Below, piece by piece: positions 1 through 11,409 of a stretch of 64,000 bases of DNA (position 1 is the stretch's first letter; the number at the start of each line of letters is the position of its first letter). The stretch is taken from contig NC_069135.1 of assembly GCF_026914265.1 (NCBI RefSeq), positions 36,622,337 through 36,686,336 of the forward strand, read 5' to 3'. A model generated the notes under the pieces. The model was not told where the DNA came from. It was given only the letters and a program-made list of their open reading frames with translations, and made no database searches. Both the position numbers and the translations under genes were made by a program. This DNA comes from Mya arenaria (Eukaryota > Mollusca > Bivalvia > Myida > Myidae).

Positions 1-117
1 TTGGATGATGAATGAGTGATTGTTTAGATGATTGAATGATGAAATAATTGATTGATTTAAAAAGATGAATAGCTATTTGATTTTATCATCAAACAATGTG
101 CGTGTTGTAACCAACAG

Positions 118-2767
118 GTGTGCCGGAAGCCACTGGGCCGATTCTTGTCGTTCGATGTTAAGAGAAGCCTGTTTTCAAGCAAGCGTCTAGCCGATGCACA
201 CGAGGACACTCCGGGCAGCAAGCGTCTGAGAGAGACAGCTGTCGCCCTTAGCAACGTCACTTTAGACGTATGTTCTCTTTTTTTCATTAAGCATATTTTA
301 ACTATAAATATTTTTACATCAAACAACTAAACCGATAAAATAAACAATTCATTTACAGATATTGAGAGCTTTCAATGTTGACCTGTGTAATGAGTCAATG
401 TGTTGCTAAATGAAAATAAGCTCAATGTTAATATTTCAAAAATCGCCTTTTTTCTGTTACCAATGGAGATTACAGCGTAGGAGGTTTACAAACATAAGGG
501 ATATTGTAAAAAAAAAAAATAGTTCCGTGTAACCTTCATCTATTTGGGCGGAGGTTGGTATCAATCGGAACACCTCGGCCTGTATCTATCTCGAAGCTTG
601 ACGGAGATGGCTGAGTTGTTATGATTGAGTTGGTATTTAAAATCAAAATTTTCAAAATGATAAGCAGGGCTATTATAATTTAAGGTTTCATTATCAGTTA
701 AAGTGTAAAGGTTTATAAAACATACTAAACTTCATATTTTATCATGCAAAGTGGAAAATGTTGAAAGCATTGTTCTGCAATTTATGAACTAGTCCCTTAG
801 TTGGAATATTTCTAAAGTAGTGGCCGCCGACAAATAATTTTTGGACGTTTCGCTTCTGTTGACAAATATTTCAGTATTTTAAATGAAAACATCAACAACA
901 ATAAAAAAAGTACATTATGTTATATCAGTACTGATTGGTTTAGATTTCTGGTATAGCAACATGTTTCTCAACCAGAATGTGGAGACCCCTAGCGGCCGCG
1001 GAGATGAGATCAAGTCGGTGGTAAACACGCTGTCCACGGATCCGGAAGTAGTGGCGGACGGCTCCCGGCCCTACACCATCCCCACCGTCCATGGCAAACA
1101 CAAGGACCTCAAGGCCATCTCACCAGATACTGTAAGTGATGCTTCTTGTAACATATGTCAGTTATAAATTGTTAGACACCACTTTTGCCTGTCTTCCTTT
1201 ATTTAATTGCAATTTTCTAAAGCGGGCCAATTTTTTGTGTAATATATCATTCATATTTGTGTAAAGGACCACATTGGCCCGTTAACTTTTTGATAAATTG
1301 CAATTTTCTTAAGCGAGTTTATTGGTCAGTGCACTATCATTTTAGTGAATTATCTTGTTTTATAATAAGCATACATGTACAATATAAGTCGTACCATTCT
1401 GGAGATTTTTTAACAGGACCTTTGGTCCAAAAAAGATATCCCTTCTCAGTATATTATATATTTGCTGTTTATGAGGTAATAATATTATTCTCAAACTATT
1501 ATATCATATATATATAAAAAATATTAAAGAAAGAAAGAACAAAAATAAATAAGGAAACAACTTGCCAATAATCTTGTAACACTTGACTGTGATATTTCCA
1601 GATGGACGCGGTGCTGCGTGGTTGCTATGACGACGAAATAGGGCGCATGACAGTGATCGACTGCCGCTACCCGTACGAGTTCAAGGGCGGCTACATCCGT
1701 GGCGCCGTGAATCTCTTCACGCGAGACATGGTCCGAGACTTCCTCCTTTCACACATGAACGATGACGCCACTTCCGGTCGGCACGTGCTTGTCTTCCACT
1801 GCGAGTTTTCGTCTGAGAGGGGACCGAAGATGTAAGTGTCTCAAAAGATCTACTGTTTTCAAGTAAATCTTACACCTATCATTGTAAAGTACTGGCGTGC
1901 GTTCTTGACGTTCTATTGCAATTACACTTGTACATCTGACATTGACAAAATGTCGACTTTGTTTTGCGGAAAGATGTATCAAGAAGTTATATATTCCTGA
2001 GCATCAACTAAGTACCTTTAAACAGAATGACTTATATAAGTGATTTATATGGTGGGGATGACTTTTACATTATATATTACTTGTATTCATTATGCAAACA
2101 TAAAAATAAGAAGAAATGTAAGGAAATGCTTGCAAATAACAACATGATATAAAGCGGGTTTATCCTCATATTACGATATATAATTTTAAACTGAAATACA
2201 TATGTTCTTATAATATGTTCAGGTACCGTCACTTACGGAGCGAGGACCGTGGCCTCCACACGGACGTCTACCCGCGCCTAGCCTTCCCGGAAGTCTACCT
2301 GCTAGAGGGCGGATACAAGGCTTTCTTCCACAAACATATGGTGTGTGCTTATTTTAATTCAAGTTAATTTTTTTATTAAAATATTTTTGAAATGCGTTAA
2401 GAAGCACAGCATAGAATTATAGATCACATTAATATATTTCTAAGAGCATAACATAAATTAGCATATGATTTTAAGCATAAGGTTAAAAAAGAAGATCAAA
2501 TTGATTATCCCCGTTATTCATTTAAGATCTCTGAGTGTCAGGCGCCATTTTGAGACATATAAACACGTATTCGAATATGATTAATAAAATCGAACCATTC
2601 CAATACATGTACCATTTTTCCTGTTTTAGGTCCAGTGTAAGCCCCAGCAATACATGCCGATGTTGCATAAGGACCACGTGACTGACCTTCGTCACTTCCG
2701 GGCAAAGTCAAAGTCCTGGACAGCGGGGGAACGCGTAAATCGACTTCGCACCAGCCTGCGCTTCTAG
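118..2767 (+). CDS. CDC25-type dual-specificity phosphatase, copy 1 (5' exons outside window)
   Basis: Exons seen: 118-267, 976-1131, 1602-1831, 2223-2340, 2630-2767 (stop TAG). CDC25 enzymes remove inhibitory phosphates from cyclin-dependent kinases and so drive mitotic entry. The C-terminal half matches the family: SRPYTIPTVHGKHKDL, then IDCRYPYEF, then the active-site loop HCEFSSERGPKM (Cys-X5-Arg), then LLEGGYKAFF and a C-terminal CxPQQYMPM region. Exon borders join in frame (the Met of GPKM is split AT|G). This copy differs from its sisters at two positions usually fixed in CDC25: GGYI in place of GGHI, and CKPQQ in place of CEPQQ. It may therefore be weakened. Its first three exons lie before the window. 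Confidence 0.9.
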
Positions 2768-3190
2768 AACGCCATTGTGCTGATGTCTTTTTGGCGACGT
2801 CACCCTGAAACACGCATGCGCAAGGGCCGGGTGTTACAGAAGCCACTGAGTAGTGTGTGTGACTGGAATTAGTGCTCGACAGTGCTATGACTCTAAAATA
2901 TATATCGTCTCTTGGTTGGAAAGCGACAGTTAAAGCCGATCTGTGATAACTAATTTGCAATTGTCTCAATATTGTGATCTTATTTTGTTGTTTTTGAATG
3001 TCATTCGAGTTTAATTTATTTTGACTTGTTCCAATGTGTGTTTTCCTCATTTCTCCTTGATTCTTTCTTGTCTTTTCTTTCGTTCTAGACTTTAGTTGTG
3101 TTGTATATAGCTCTTTCATTTTAACTTATGACTGTATTTAATGATGTCTTCTTATTTTCTGTCATCAACATTTTTTAAATAAAAGAAAAG
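2768..3190 (+). other. 3' UTR of CDC25 copy 1
   Basis: Sequence after the stop codon, conserved in every copy of the array, running to an AATAAA hexamer at 3178-3183. The first ~120 bases are GC-richer than the rest. Antisense open frames here are by-products and have no known relatives. Confidence 0.6.
3178..3183 (+). terminator. Poly(A) signal AATAAA, copy 1
   Basis: Canonical hexamer about 410 bases after the stop codon, at the same place in all six copies. Confidence 0.6.
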
Positions 3191-6100
3191 AAGTGATATG
3201 CATTTTGCTTTAAAATCTTAATTATAAGGCATCTAACTCTCGTAATTTTACGCTTTGTTTCCATAAGTTGATGCTCAATTTCATTGTTTAAATTAGAGTC
3301 GCATTAATAAATGAAATCACAGAACGTTCGGTAATATACTATGTACTGTTTAAATGTTTCATCAGATATAAATTAGGAATACATTTAACCCTGAGATGAG
3401 CTATTAAACTGTTCGAAACAGGTTTGCTGAAATTTGTCAACAAAAGTGGAGTTGACAAGTGAACTAACGTTCCGCGTAAGACAGACATGTGAATTTCCAG
3501 TTTGATCAAGTATTGACTTAATATGATTGGGCTACGGGATATTGTATCATGTATTTATAGAACAAGAAACTTTTTTTCGATTTAGCGGATGAAATGAGTT
3601 TACTCCCAAATTTATCATTCGAGTTTTAACTTTTACATTAAGATTGTATCTACTCATTTCTAAGGCGTGCATAAAACCTTGTTGTTGTTTTTTCAAGTAA
3701 GTGTTATTCGGCGCAAAAACCTGCTATGCAGTAACTCATTAGCTCCAGGTTTTCAAAGCCCCAGTCTTCGCATCCGTATATTGAAGCGGAAAACTTTCAT
3801 TGGAAGATCTACAGCTTGCTTAAGGTTATTTATTTTAAGAAATAGGTCATGCATGGCTTTGTTCGCTGCCTTATTAAATATTTTCGAAAACTCAGAAAGC
3901 TACCAGTGGATTATCAATAAACTCATAGAGCGTAATATTCCTTGGGGATATTCTATACTTCAATATTAATATATAATATCCATTCCATACCATACTAATG
4001 GAAGCAATTTAAACTTTGTGGCAACACATGGCAATAAGCCCGGGTCAATAATAGACAGGTCTTTCTATCTAAAGTTTTGTTTTGGATATGGGTTAATTGA
4101 ATACATCATTCAAGCGAAATCTATCATAAAGACTGCAAAGTTGTATATGACATCCATATTATTAGTTTTAGTATTTTTCATATCAAATTACTTATTTAAG
4201 AGGTATTCAGTACTGATTTGAACACCATCCTTGAGCGTACTTGATCCACTCATCTCATTTGACAGATATGTTTAACGGAGTTAATATTAATAGAAAAGAA
4301 CCATGTTTAAGGTTACAAAAATACAGTGAAAAAGGTGGTTTGAATTGAATATTCTGTAGCATCCACATCAAAGAATGCATTAAACAACGAGCAAAATAAC
4401 AATTTGTGCCGCCTTACCGTAATTGCAATGGCGATTTACCATTGTATTGCAATCATGTAAAAGATCAGTTATGTGTGAATAGTAAAATACTGAAATATAA
4501 AAATAACATTTCAATGTGGTGGGGGGAGCCTATTTACTCTCGCTATCGGGTTAAAACCATTCGGCGAGCACGCAACGTTTTACAATAAATCACAGATATC
4601 TTCTATAATACTCAAATATAGAAATATCAATGCAATGGAGAAGTAAAATATCATTTTATGAAATAAAAGATGATACTATTTTAATCTTGCCGTTGTCAGA
4701 AATAAGAGCTAAATGATTCTGAATGGGGCTAACGTGTCTATCAATGCGCGCGACATCTCATCAACTCAAAGGTGCGATCGTCTGTATTTATCGCAACCTT
4801 CAACTTGTTTATTTTAAATGTCCATGATTGCTGCATTTACTTTTAATTAAGCATTAATTACATTTAAAAAGTGTTATAATTTCCTCATCAAGAAACTAGA
4901 CCGCTATTTGAACTCTTTGTATATTTAAAGATTGTTTGGAACTTCAGTATTGTATAAAATCAAACTTTATAATTACTTCACGTACAAACTGTAGATACCT
5001 TCACGTTGACATCTTTTCTTGCCAAGTGACTTCTGTTCGATAATTCATATTTCGTTTGACATTTCAACGGTTATTTTTCAAACTCTTATTTTGTTCAACT
5101 GTATCGTGTTTAAAGAATTATTACCATTCTGGAATACAGCAGCAACGGCCATGAGGTATGTGTTGTACCAATTCATACAATGTTAATGTATCTATACTAA
5201 GTACATGTAGATCTGTTGTATGTAATACAATATAAAAAGGGCAAAGTGGCCGTAACGAGCGAGCACTTCTAAGTCATTAAGATTGTATAAGAATGGTGCA
5301 AACTGACTTGGATCATAACCACTTTTCAGCAGTCGAAAAACTTATTGATTGAAACATTTCCAGTCAAATTCATGTTGAAATGCATACATTTTGTCAATAT
5401 GTATTTAAAAACAAATGGTATAATATATATCATAAATAAATGTGAGGCTTCTATACATCATACAAACAGTTTCGCTCAATACATTGTTATCACCATAGAA
5501 GATGTCTCCTCATTGCAAGATATGGTATGAAATTTGAACTTTAATTCTGGGTAGAACAATTATGATTACAATTAAGTGACACCTTATGGACTACCTATAT
5601 TCAGGAAATATGATAACTTCCCTTTTTAATATTGACACTTACAAACTATCTTCGACTGAGTACAAATGCACGGAAGCTGATAAGATCGCAAGGTTATATA
5701 TGGTCCACTAATATGGCCCTTGTAAATGTAATCGAAGATAATCATCCCATTTGTGGTAGGAATATATTCATTAATTGAGTCACGTGAAAGCGACTACGCA
5801 TGCAATTAGAATTAATGTCCATTGTCTATATTTTCCGGGCCCTAGGCATACGCAGGCTCTCGCTCCCTCCATCTCTATATTTATTGCAAATCTTTACCAA
5901 ATTTCATACCGAGCTGTAAACACAAAATAAGTAAGATTCTTTTCAACCTAAAAATATTGCTAAAATATCTTTCATTTTATCATTTTTTTTACTTAAGATT
6001 GATATAGAGCTTTATTAACTTCATGTTGCTTTTCTGTAATAACAAGGGTCTGTGCTAAGCTTCGGCAACACAATTGCCTTCGTGCTAAGCATCTTTAATG

Positions 6101-6700
6101 AAATAAATTGGAGAGTCGCAGACATTTAAAAATATTTCAAACTATTTATATAAAATGTTGTATGCGTATACAAAGGTGTGCAGTGTATCAGTATAACAAA
6201 AAATTCATAACTAATGTTATGCAGGCGTAAAATCAACTCATGTCTGTGAAGATTTGAAGATGCAATTCTTAACGGTTTTACATGGAACTAAATGCCACTA
6301 GGTTATTATCTAATAGGCAGTAATTATTTTTTTATTCAGAACTGATAGAATGTTTGGGAATCTTAACGTCAACATTTCTGTAAGTAGAAGGGTCTGTGAT
6401 TCGTTTCGTCTACACAAGGCCCCTTCGTCCTATATATGTTTGATAGAAAATCATTGAGTAGTCTCTGACATTTTCAAAGCATTTCAAACGACTTACTTTA
6501 ACTTTTTTCCTATTTGTCATGGAATGTATGTTCAATATTTCTTCGGATTTATAGAGATAGACTCAAGATGTCATGTTTTTCAGAGCATGTATAAGAAAAC
6601 CTTAGGAGCTATACACTGTTGAAAAATCAGTGATTCATTGTACAAGGTATAACCACAGTAAGTTGACAGGTAAAGCTGACATGTTGACAATACACGAGAA
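3190..6700 (+). other. Intergenic spacer between copies 1 and 2
   Basis: AT-rich DNA repeated in the other units. No exon with family similarity is seen. Short open frames at 4406-4588 and 5345-5530 are interrupted or altered in sister units. The spacer upstream of copy 5 (26.9-30.4 kb) is its closest relative. Confidence 0.6.
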
Positions 6701-6988
6701 AACGGAAGGTGAAATTATCACGTGGAATTTTATGGCCCTTAATTGAGTCGTGTAAAAACAATCAGGAGCCACAAAGCTACCTTAATGGTGGGCAAATGGG
6801 TCAGTATGAAAACCTGCCAAAAATATGCAAATTAACCGTTTATTGGGCCATAAATGACAACAAACTCTGGACCAATAGGGGAGGGGCTATTTCTACCTGA
6901 CGCATGGCTGTGTTGACTTATTAAACTTATTAAATCATTTTAAAACCCCAAACGTTCTTCAGGACAGTAACATCATCCTTGTGACTTT
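6700..6988 (+). promoter_or_regulatory. Candidate promoter and non-coding first exon, copy 2
   Basis: An inverted CCAAT (ATTGG, 6842-6846) and a direct CCAAT (6872-6876) lie 30 bp apart beside a G-rich patch. Paired CCAAT boxes at about three helical turns, bound by NF-Y, are known from many G2/M gene promoters. About 110 bp downstream is a good splice donor (gtaagt at 6989), so the transcript may start between them with an untranslated exon. The link to the coding exon at 7574 through an acceptor at 7551-7553 is inferred. Confidence 0.35.
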
Positions 6989-7573
6989 GTAAGTGATGTT
7001 TATTTTATTAAGTATTGATTCAGTAATATACCATATTTGTAAATCACCACATATTTATATATTTTGTAATCTTGAGATTTGTATATAAGAGGCTTTGCAT
7101 TTTATAGAGAAATATTTTCATAAACAAACTCAATTGGCGTTTTCGTAGCATCTTGAGTGTTGTAGCAGTTTGCTTCTAAAGGCTTTTATAGCATCATACA
7201 GAAATTGATGGACAATGTTGAAGATCCCTTTAAGCCCGAGCATTCGATTGCCTGAAGTTTATAAGCGTTCCATAAATTTATGCTGTAAAAGCAGAGACCG
7301 CACTTATTTAAGGCAAGAAAAACAAGATTAGAGAGAGAACAGTTTGAGCACATTTACTCAAAACGTAAAGGAAAACATAATGTTGAACAACCTTACATCA
7401 CTGTATGTAAAATTCGCATTATAAGCTTAGTGCAGTAACGTGGAATTTAGGTTGTAAAAATACATACTTATATGTTATCAGAGCCAGACAATTTGTGTCT
7501 GTCTGTGGATTGACTTCATATAATAAAACAGTTTCTATAGTAAACACAAACAGTGTTCATTTGTGCTTAAAAT

Positions 7574-10500
7574 ATGGAGAGAGAACGGACGTAAGTTATA
7601 TTTATTAGTAATGTATTAAAGGTGTGTAATGCATAATAGATGAAATTTCATCAACAACACTTTTATTTTAACTGTTGTTTTAGATTGGCGAATTAATATT
7701 ATTTAAGGACATATTAACGGACGGTAAGCCACTTGAGATGCAGCCACATGTCGTAGCATGCCGTGATTTATGGTACTCAGCGTATATTTTGATCGGTCCA
7801 ATCAAGCACCCGCGGCGTCTTTGATCATGGCGATGCGTAATCATTGTCTTTTATGGTGGCATATAGCCCGGACTAGCTGTGACCATACCGGGCTATGTGA
7901 CTGTAGACCGATAATTGCGCTAATTAAAGATGCGCTATGTGATAATATGAATCCGTGAGGGTGTGCTAAAGATGTATGGTATATTACTGTGTTTTGTAAT
8001 TCCAGTTTCAAGACTGAGACCAGTAGCATCTGCAGCAGCGAACCTTCAACTGTAAGTTAACATGTTTCTTGCTTACTTTTATTTTTGATAAAGATAAAGA
8101 TGTACACGAATGTTTTTGCATTATATATAAATTACCCGCTACACGCTAACGCACACACGCACGCATCCTAGTACAATGTTGTTGTCTTTTAAGTTTTGAA
8201 CCTTTTATTTTCTTTCTGATACACAGCTTCAAAGTATGTTATTGATTTTGTACTAAAATACTAATTGTCCATTGTTTCCCGTGTAGCTTTGCGACATGTT
8301 GAGACTTACGACACCAAGCAAGCCGGAAGAGAGCGATATCGGCATCTTTCTCACTCCGCCAGTCAGGGGAGGAAACACTGCAGACAAGGATGACGAATGG
8401 GCAGCCACCGACACCCCAACCGTCATTTCCGGTCATGACAGATCCAATATTGAGGCGAGTTAAATCAAGATCAATAATAACGTTAGTAATTAAAAAATAC
8501 TAGGCTGAGATCGCCATGAAAATAAACCAGATTGTCTAGTAAATTAAAGACTCGTTGTCAGCAGCTATCAAAGTTATGGTTATGTTGGTTGATTGGATGA
8601 TGAATGAGTGATTGTTCAGATGATTGAATGATGAAATAATTGATTGATTTAAAAAGATGAATAGCTATTTGATTTTATCATTAAACAATGTGCGTGTTGT
8701 AACCAACAGGTGTGCCGGAAGCCACTGGGCCGATTCTTGTCGTTCGATGTTAAGAGAAGCCTGTTTTCAAGCAAGCGTTTAGCCGATGAACACGAGGACA
8801 CTCCGGGCAGCAAGCGTCTGAAAGAGACAGCGGTCGCCCTTAGCAACATCACTTTAGACGTATGTTCTCTTTTCATTAAGCATATTTTAACTATTAATAT
8901 TTTTACATCAAACAACTAAACCGATAACATTAACAATTCATTTAAAAATATTGAGAACTTCCAATGTGACCTGTGTAATGAGTCAATGTGTTGCTGAATG
9001 AAAATAATTATGGGACGTTTCGCTTCCGTTGACAAATATGTCAGTATTTTAAATGAAAACATCATTAACAACAACAACAACAACAACAACAATAAAAAAT
9101 GCATTATGCTATGTCAATACTGATTGATTTAGATGTCTGGTATAGCAACATGTTTCTTATCCAGAATGTGGAGACCCCTAGCGGCCGCGGAGATGAGATC
9201 AAGTCGGTGGTAAACACGCTGTCCACGGATCCGGAAGTAGTGGCGGACGGCTCCCGGCCCTACACCATCCCCACAATACCCGGCAAACACAAGGACCTCA
9301 AGGCCATCTCACCCGATGCTGTAAGTTCATAGCCTGTTTTCTTTTTAGTCATTGAAATCGGTGATGCTTCTTGTAACATATCTCAGTTATAAATTGTTAG
9401 ACACCACTTTTGCCCGTCTTCCTTTATTTAATTGCAATTTTCTAAAGCGGGCCAATTTTTGGTGTAATATATCATTCATATCCGTGTAAGGGACCACATT
9501 GGCCCGTTAACTTTTTTTTTATAAATTGCAATTTTCTTCAGCGAGTTTATAGGTTAGTGCTCTATCATTTTAGTGAATTAACTTGTTTTATAATAAGCAT
9601 ACATGTACAATATAAACCGTACCATTCTGGAGGTTTTTTTTAACAGGACCTTTGGTCCAAAAACGATATCCCTTCTCAGTATATTATATATTTGCTGTTT
9701 ATGAGGTAATAATATTATTCTCAAACTATTATATCAAATATATATAAAAAATATTAAAGAAAGAATATAGAGAACAAAAACAAATGAGGAGACAACTTGC
9801 CAATAATCTTGTAACACTTGACTATGATATTTCCAGATGGACGCGGTGCTGCGTGGTTGCTATGACGACAAAATAGGGCGCCTGACAGTGATCGACTGCC
9901 GCTACCCGTACGAGTTCGAGGGCGGCCACATCCGTGGCGCCGTGAATCTCTTCACGCGAGACATGGTCCGAGACTTCCTCCTTTCACACATGAACGATGA
10001 CGCCACTTCCGGTCGGCACGTGCTTGTCTTCCACTGCGAGTTTTCGTCTGAGAGGGGACCAAAGATGTAAGTGTCTCAAAAGATCTACTGTTTTCTAGTT
10101 AATCATACACCTATCATGGTAAAGTACTGGCGTGTGTTCTTGACGTTCTATTGCAATTACACTTGTACATCTGACATTGACAAAATGTCGACTTTGTTTT
10201 GCGGAAAGATGTATCAAGAAGTTATATATTCCTGAGCATCAACTAAGTACCTTTAAACAGAATGACTTATATAAGTGATTTATATGGTGGGGATGACTTT
10301 TACATTATATATTACTTGTATTCATTATGCAAACATAAAATTAAGAAGAAATGTAAGGAAATGCTTGCAAATAACAACATGATATAAAGCGGGTTTATCC
10401 TCATATTACGATATATAATTTTAAACTGAAATACATATGTTCTTATAATATGTTCAGGTACCGTCACTTACGGAGCGAGGACCGTGGCCTCCACACGGAC

Positions 10501-11002
10501 GTCTACCCGCGCCTAGCCTTCCCGGAAGTCTACCTGCTAGAGGGCGGATACAAGGCTTTCTTCCACAAACATATGGCGTGTGCTTATTTTAATTCAAGTT
10601 AATTTTTTTATTAAAATATTTTTGAAATGCGTTAAGAAGCACAGCATAGAATTATAGTGCACATTAATATATTTCTAAGAGCATAACATAAATTAGCATA
10701 TGATTTTAAGCATAAGGTTAAAAAAGAAGATCAAATTGATTATCCCCGTTATTCATTTAAGATCTCTGAGTGTCAGGCGCCATTTTGAGACATATGAACA
10801 CGTATTCGAATATGATTAATAAAATCGAACCATTCCAATACATGTACCATTTATCCTGTTTTAGGTCCAGTGTGAGCCCAAGCAATACATGCCGATGTTG
10901 CATAAGGACCACGTGACTGACCTTCGTCACTTCCGGGCAAAGTCAAAGTCCTGGACAGCGGGGGAACGCGCAAATCGACTTCGCACCAGCCTGCGCTTCT
11001 AG
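7574..11002 (+). CDS. CDC25-type dual-specificity phosphatase, copy 2
   Basis: Seven coding segments: 7574-7590, 8006-8051, 8287-8454, 8710-8859, 9165-9320, 9837-10066 plus 10458-10575, 10865-11002. All junctions keep frame, giving 340 residues. Start MERERT was chosen because an in-frame stop precedes it after the acceptor at 7551-7553; a second possible start is the Met in DMLRLTTP (about residue 25). Residues 22-77 hold several Thr/Ser-Pro sites (TPSKP, LTPPV, DTPTV). Residues 83-88 (LGRFLS) fit the Chk1/14-3-3 consensus L-x-R-x-x-S. The rhodanese-like catalytic domain covers about 160-325, with Cys246 and Arg252 in HCEFSSER. The protein is short for the family (usually 400-570), lacking most of the regulatory N-terminus. 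Two introns begin with GC: after exon 3 (gcgagt) and after 10575 (gcgtgt). Confidence 0.9.
7758..7960 (+). promoter_or_regulatory. Conserved block in intron 1, copy 2
   Basis: About 200 bp between exons 1 and 2, richer in GC than the rest of the intron. It contains CCAAT (7798-7802) and CTTTGATC, a TCF/LEF-like word. The same block is kept in the decayed seventh copy at 44,979-45,178 with a 46-base identical run (here 7802-7847), although the DNA just upstream has diverged strongly. It could be an enhancer or an alternative promoter. A 62-codon open frame exists but is stopped in units 3 and 5. Confidence 0.45.
9068..9092 (+). repeat. (AAC)n microsatellite in intron 4, copy 2
   Basis: Run of AAC triplets whose length differs among copies 2, 4, 5 and 6; it is almost absent in copies 1 and 3. 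Confidence 0.8.
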
Positions 11003-11400
11003 AACGCCATTGTGCTGATGTCTTTTTGGCGACGTCACCCTGAAACACGAATGCGCAAGGGCCGGTTGTTACAGAAGCCACTGAGTAGTGTGTGTGACTG
11101 GACAGTGCTATGACTCTAAAATATATATCGTCTCTTGGTTGGAAAGCGACAGTTAAAGCCGATCTGTGATAAATAATTTGCAATTATCTCAATATTGAGA
11201 TCTTATTTTGTTGTTTTTGAATGTCATTCGAGTTTAATTTATTTTGACTTGTTCCAATGTGTGTTTTCCTCATTTCTCCTTGATTCTTTCTTGTCTTTTC
11301 TTTCGTTCTAGACTTTAGTTGTGTTGTATATAGCTCTTTCATTTTAACTTATGACTGTATTTAATGATGTCTTCTTATTTTCTGTCATCAACATTTTTTA

Positions 11401-11406
11401 AATAAA
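11401..11406 (+). terminator. Poly(A) signal AATAAA, copy 2
   Basis: Hexamer in the same position after the stop as in the sister copies. Confidence 0.6.
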
Positions 11407-11409
11407 AGA

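Noticed and set aside
57-326. Antisense open frame over CDC25 exon 4 (RLLPGVSSC...)
   Set aside because: Shadow of the sense exon with matching conservation explained by the sense frame.
2538-3119. Antisense open frames over the last CDC25 exon and 3' UTR
   Set aside because: Mirror of real coding sequence; they do not end or start consistently among copies.
5154-5165. ATGAG followed by gtatgt in every unit, possible mini first exon
   Set aside because: Nothing links it to the coding exons and the neighbouring bases vary; kept only as a remark.
6709-6900. 63-codon open frame repeated upstream of each CDC25 copy
   Set aside because: No ATG start in the conserved frame, frameshifted in unit 5, and it covers the CCAAT boxes; more likely regulatory or leader DNA.
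7770-7958. 62-codon open frame in intron 1 (MVLSVYFDRS...)
   Set aside because: Closed by TGA in units 3 and 5, and differences with the decayed copy change amino acids freely. Treated as a non-coding conserved block.
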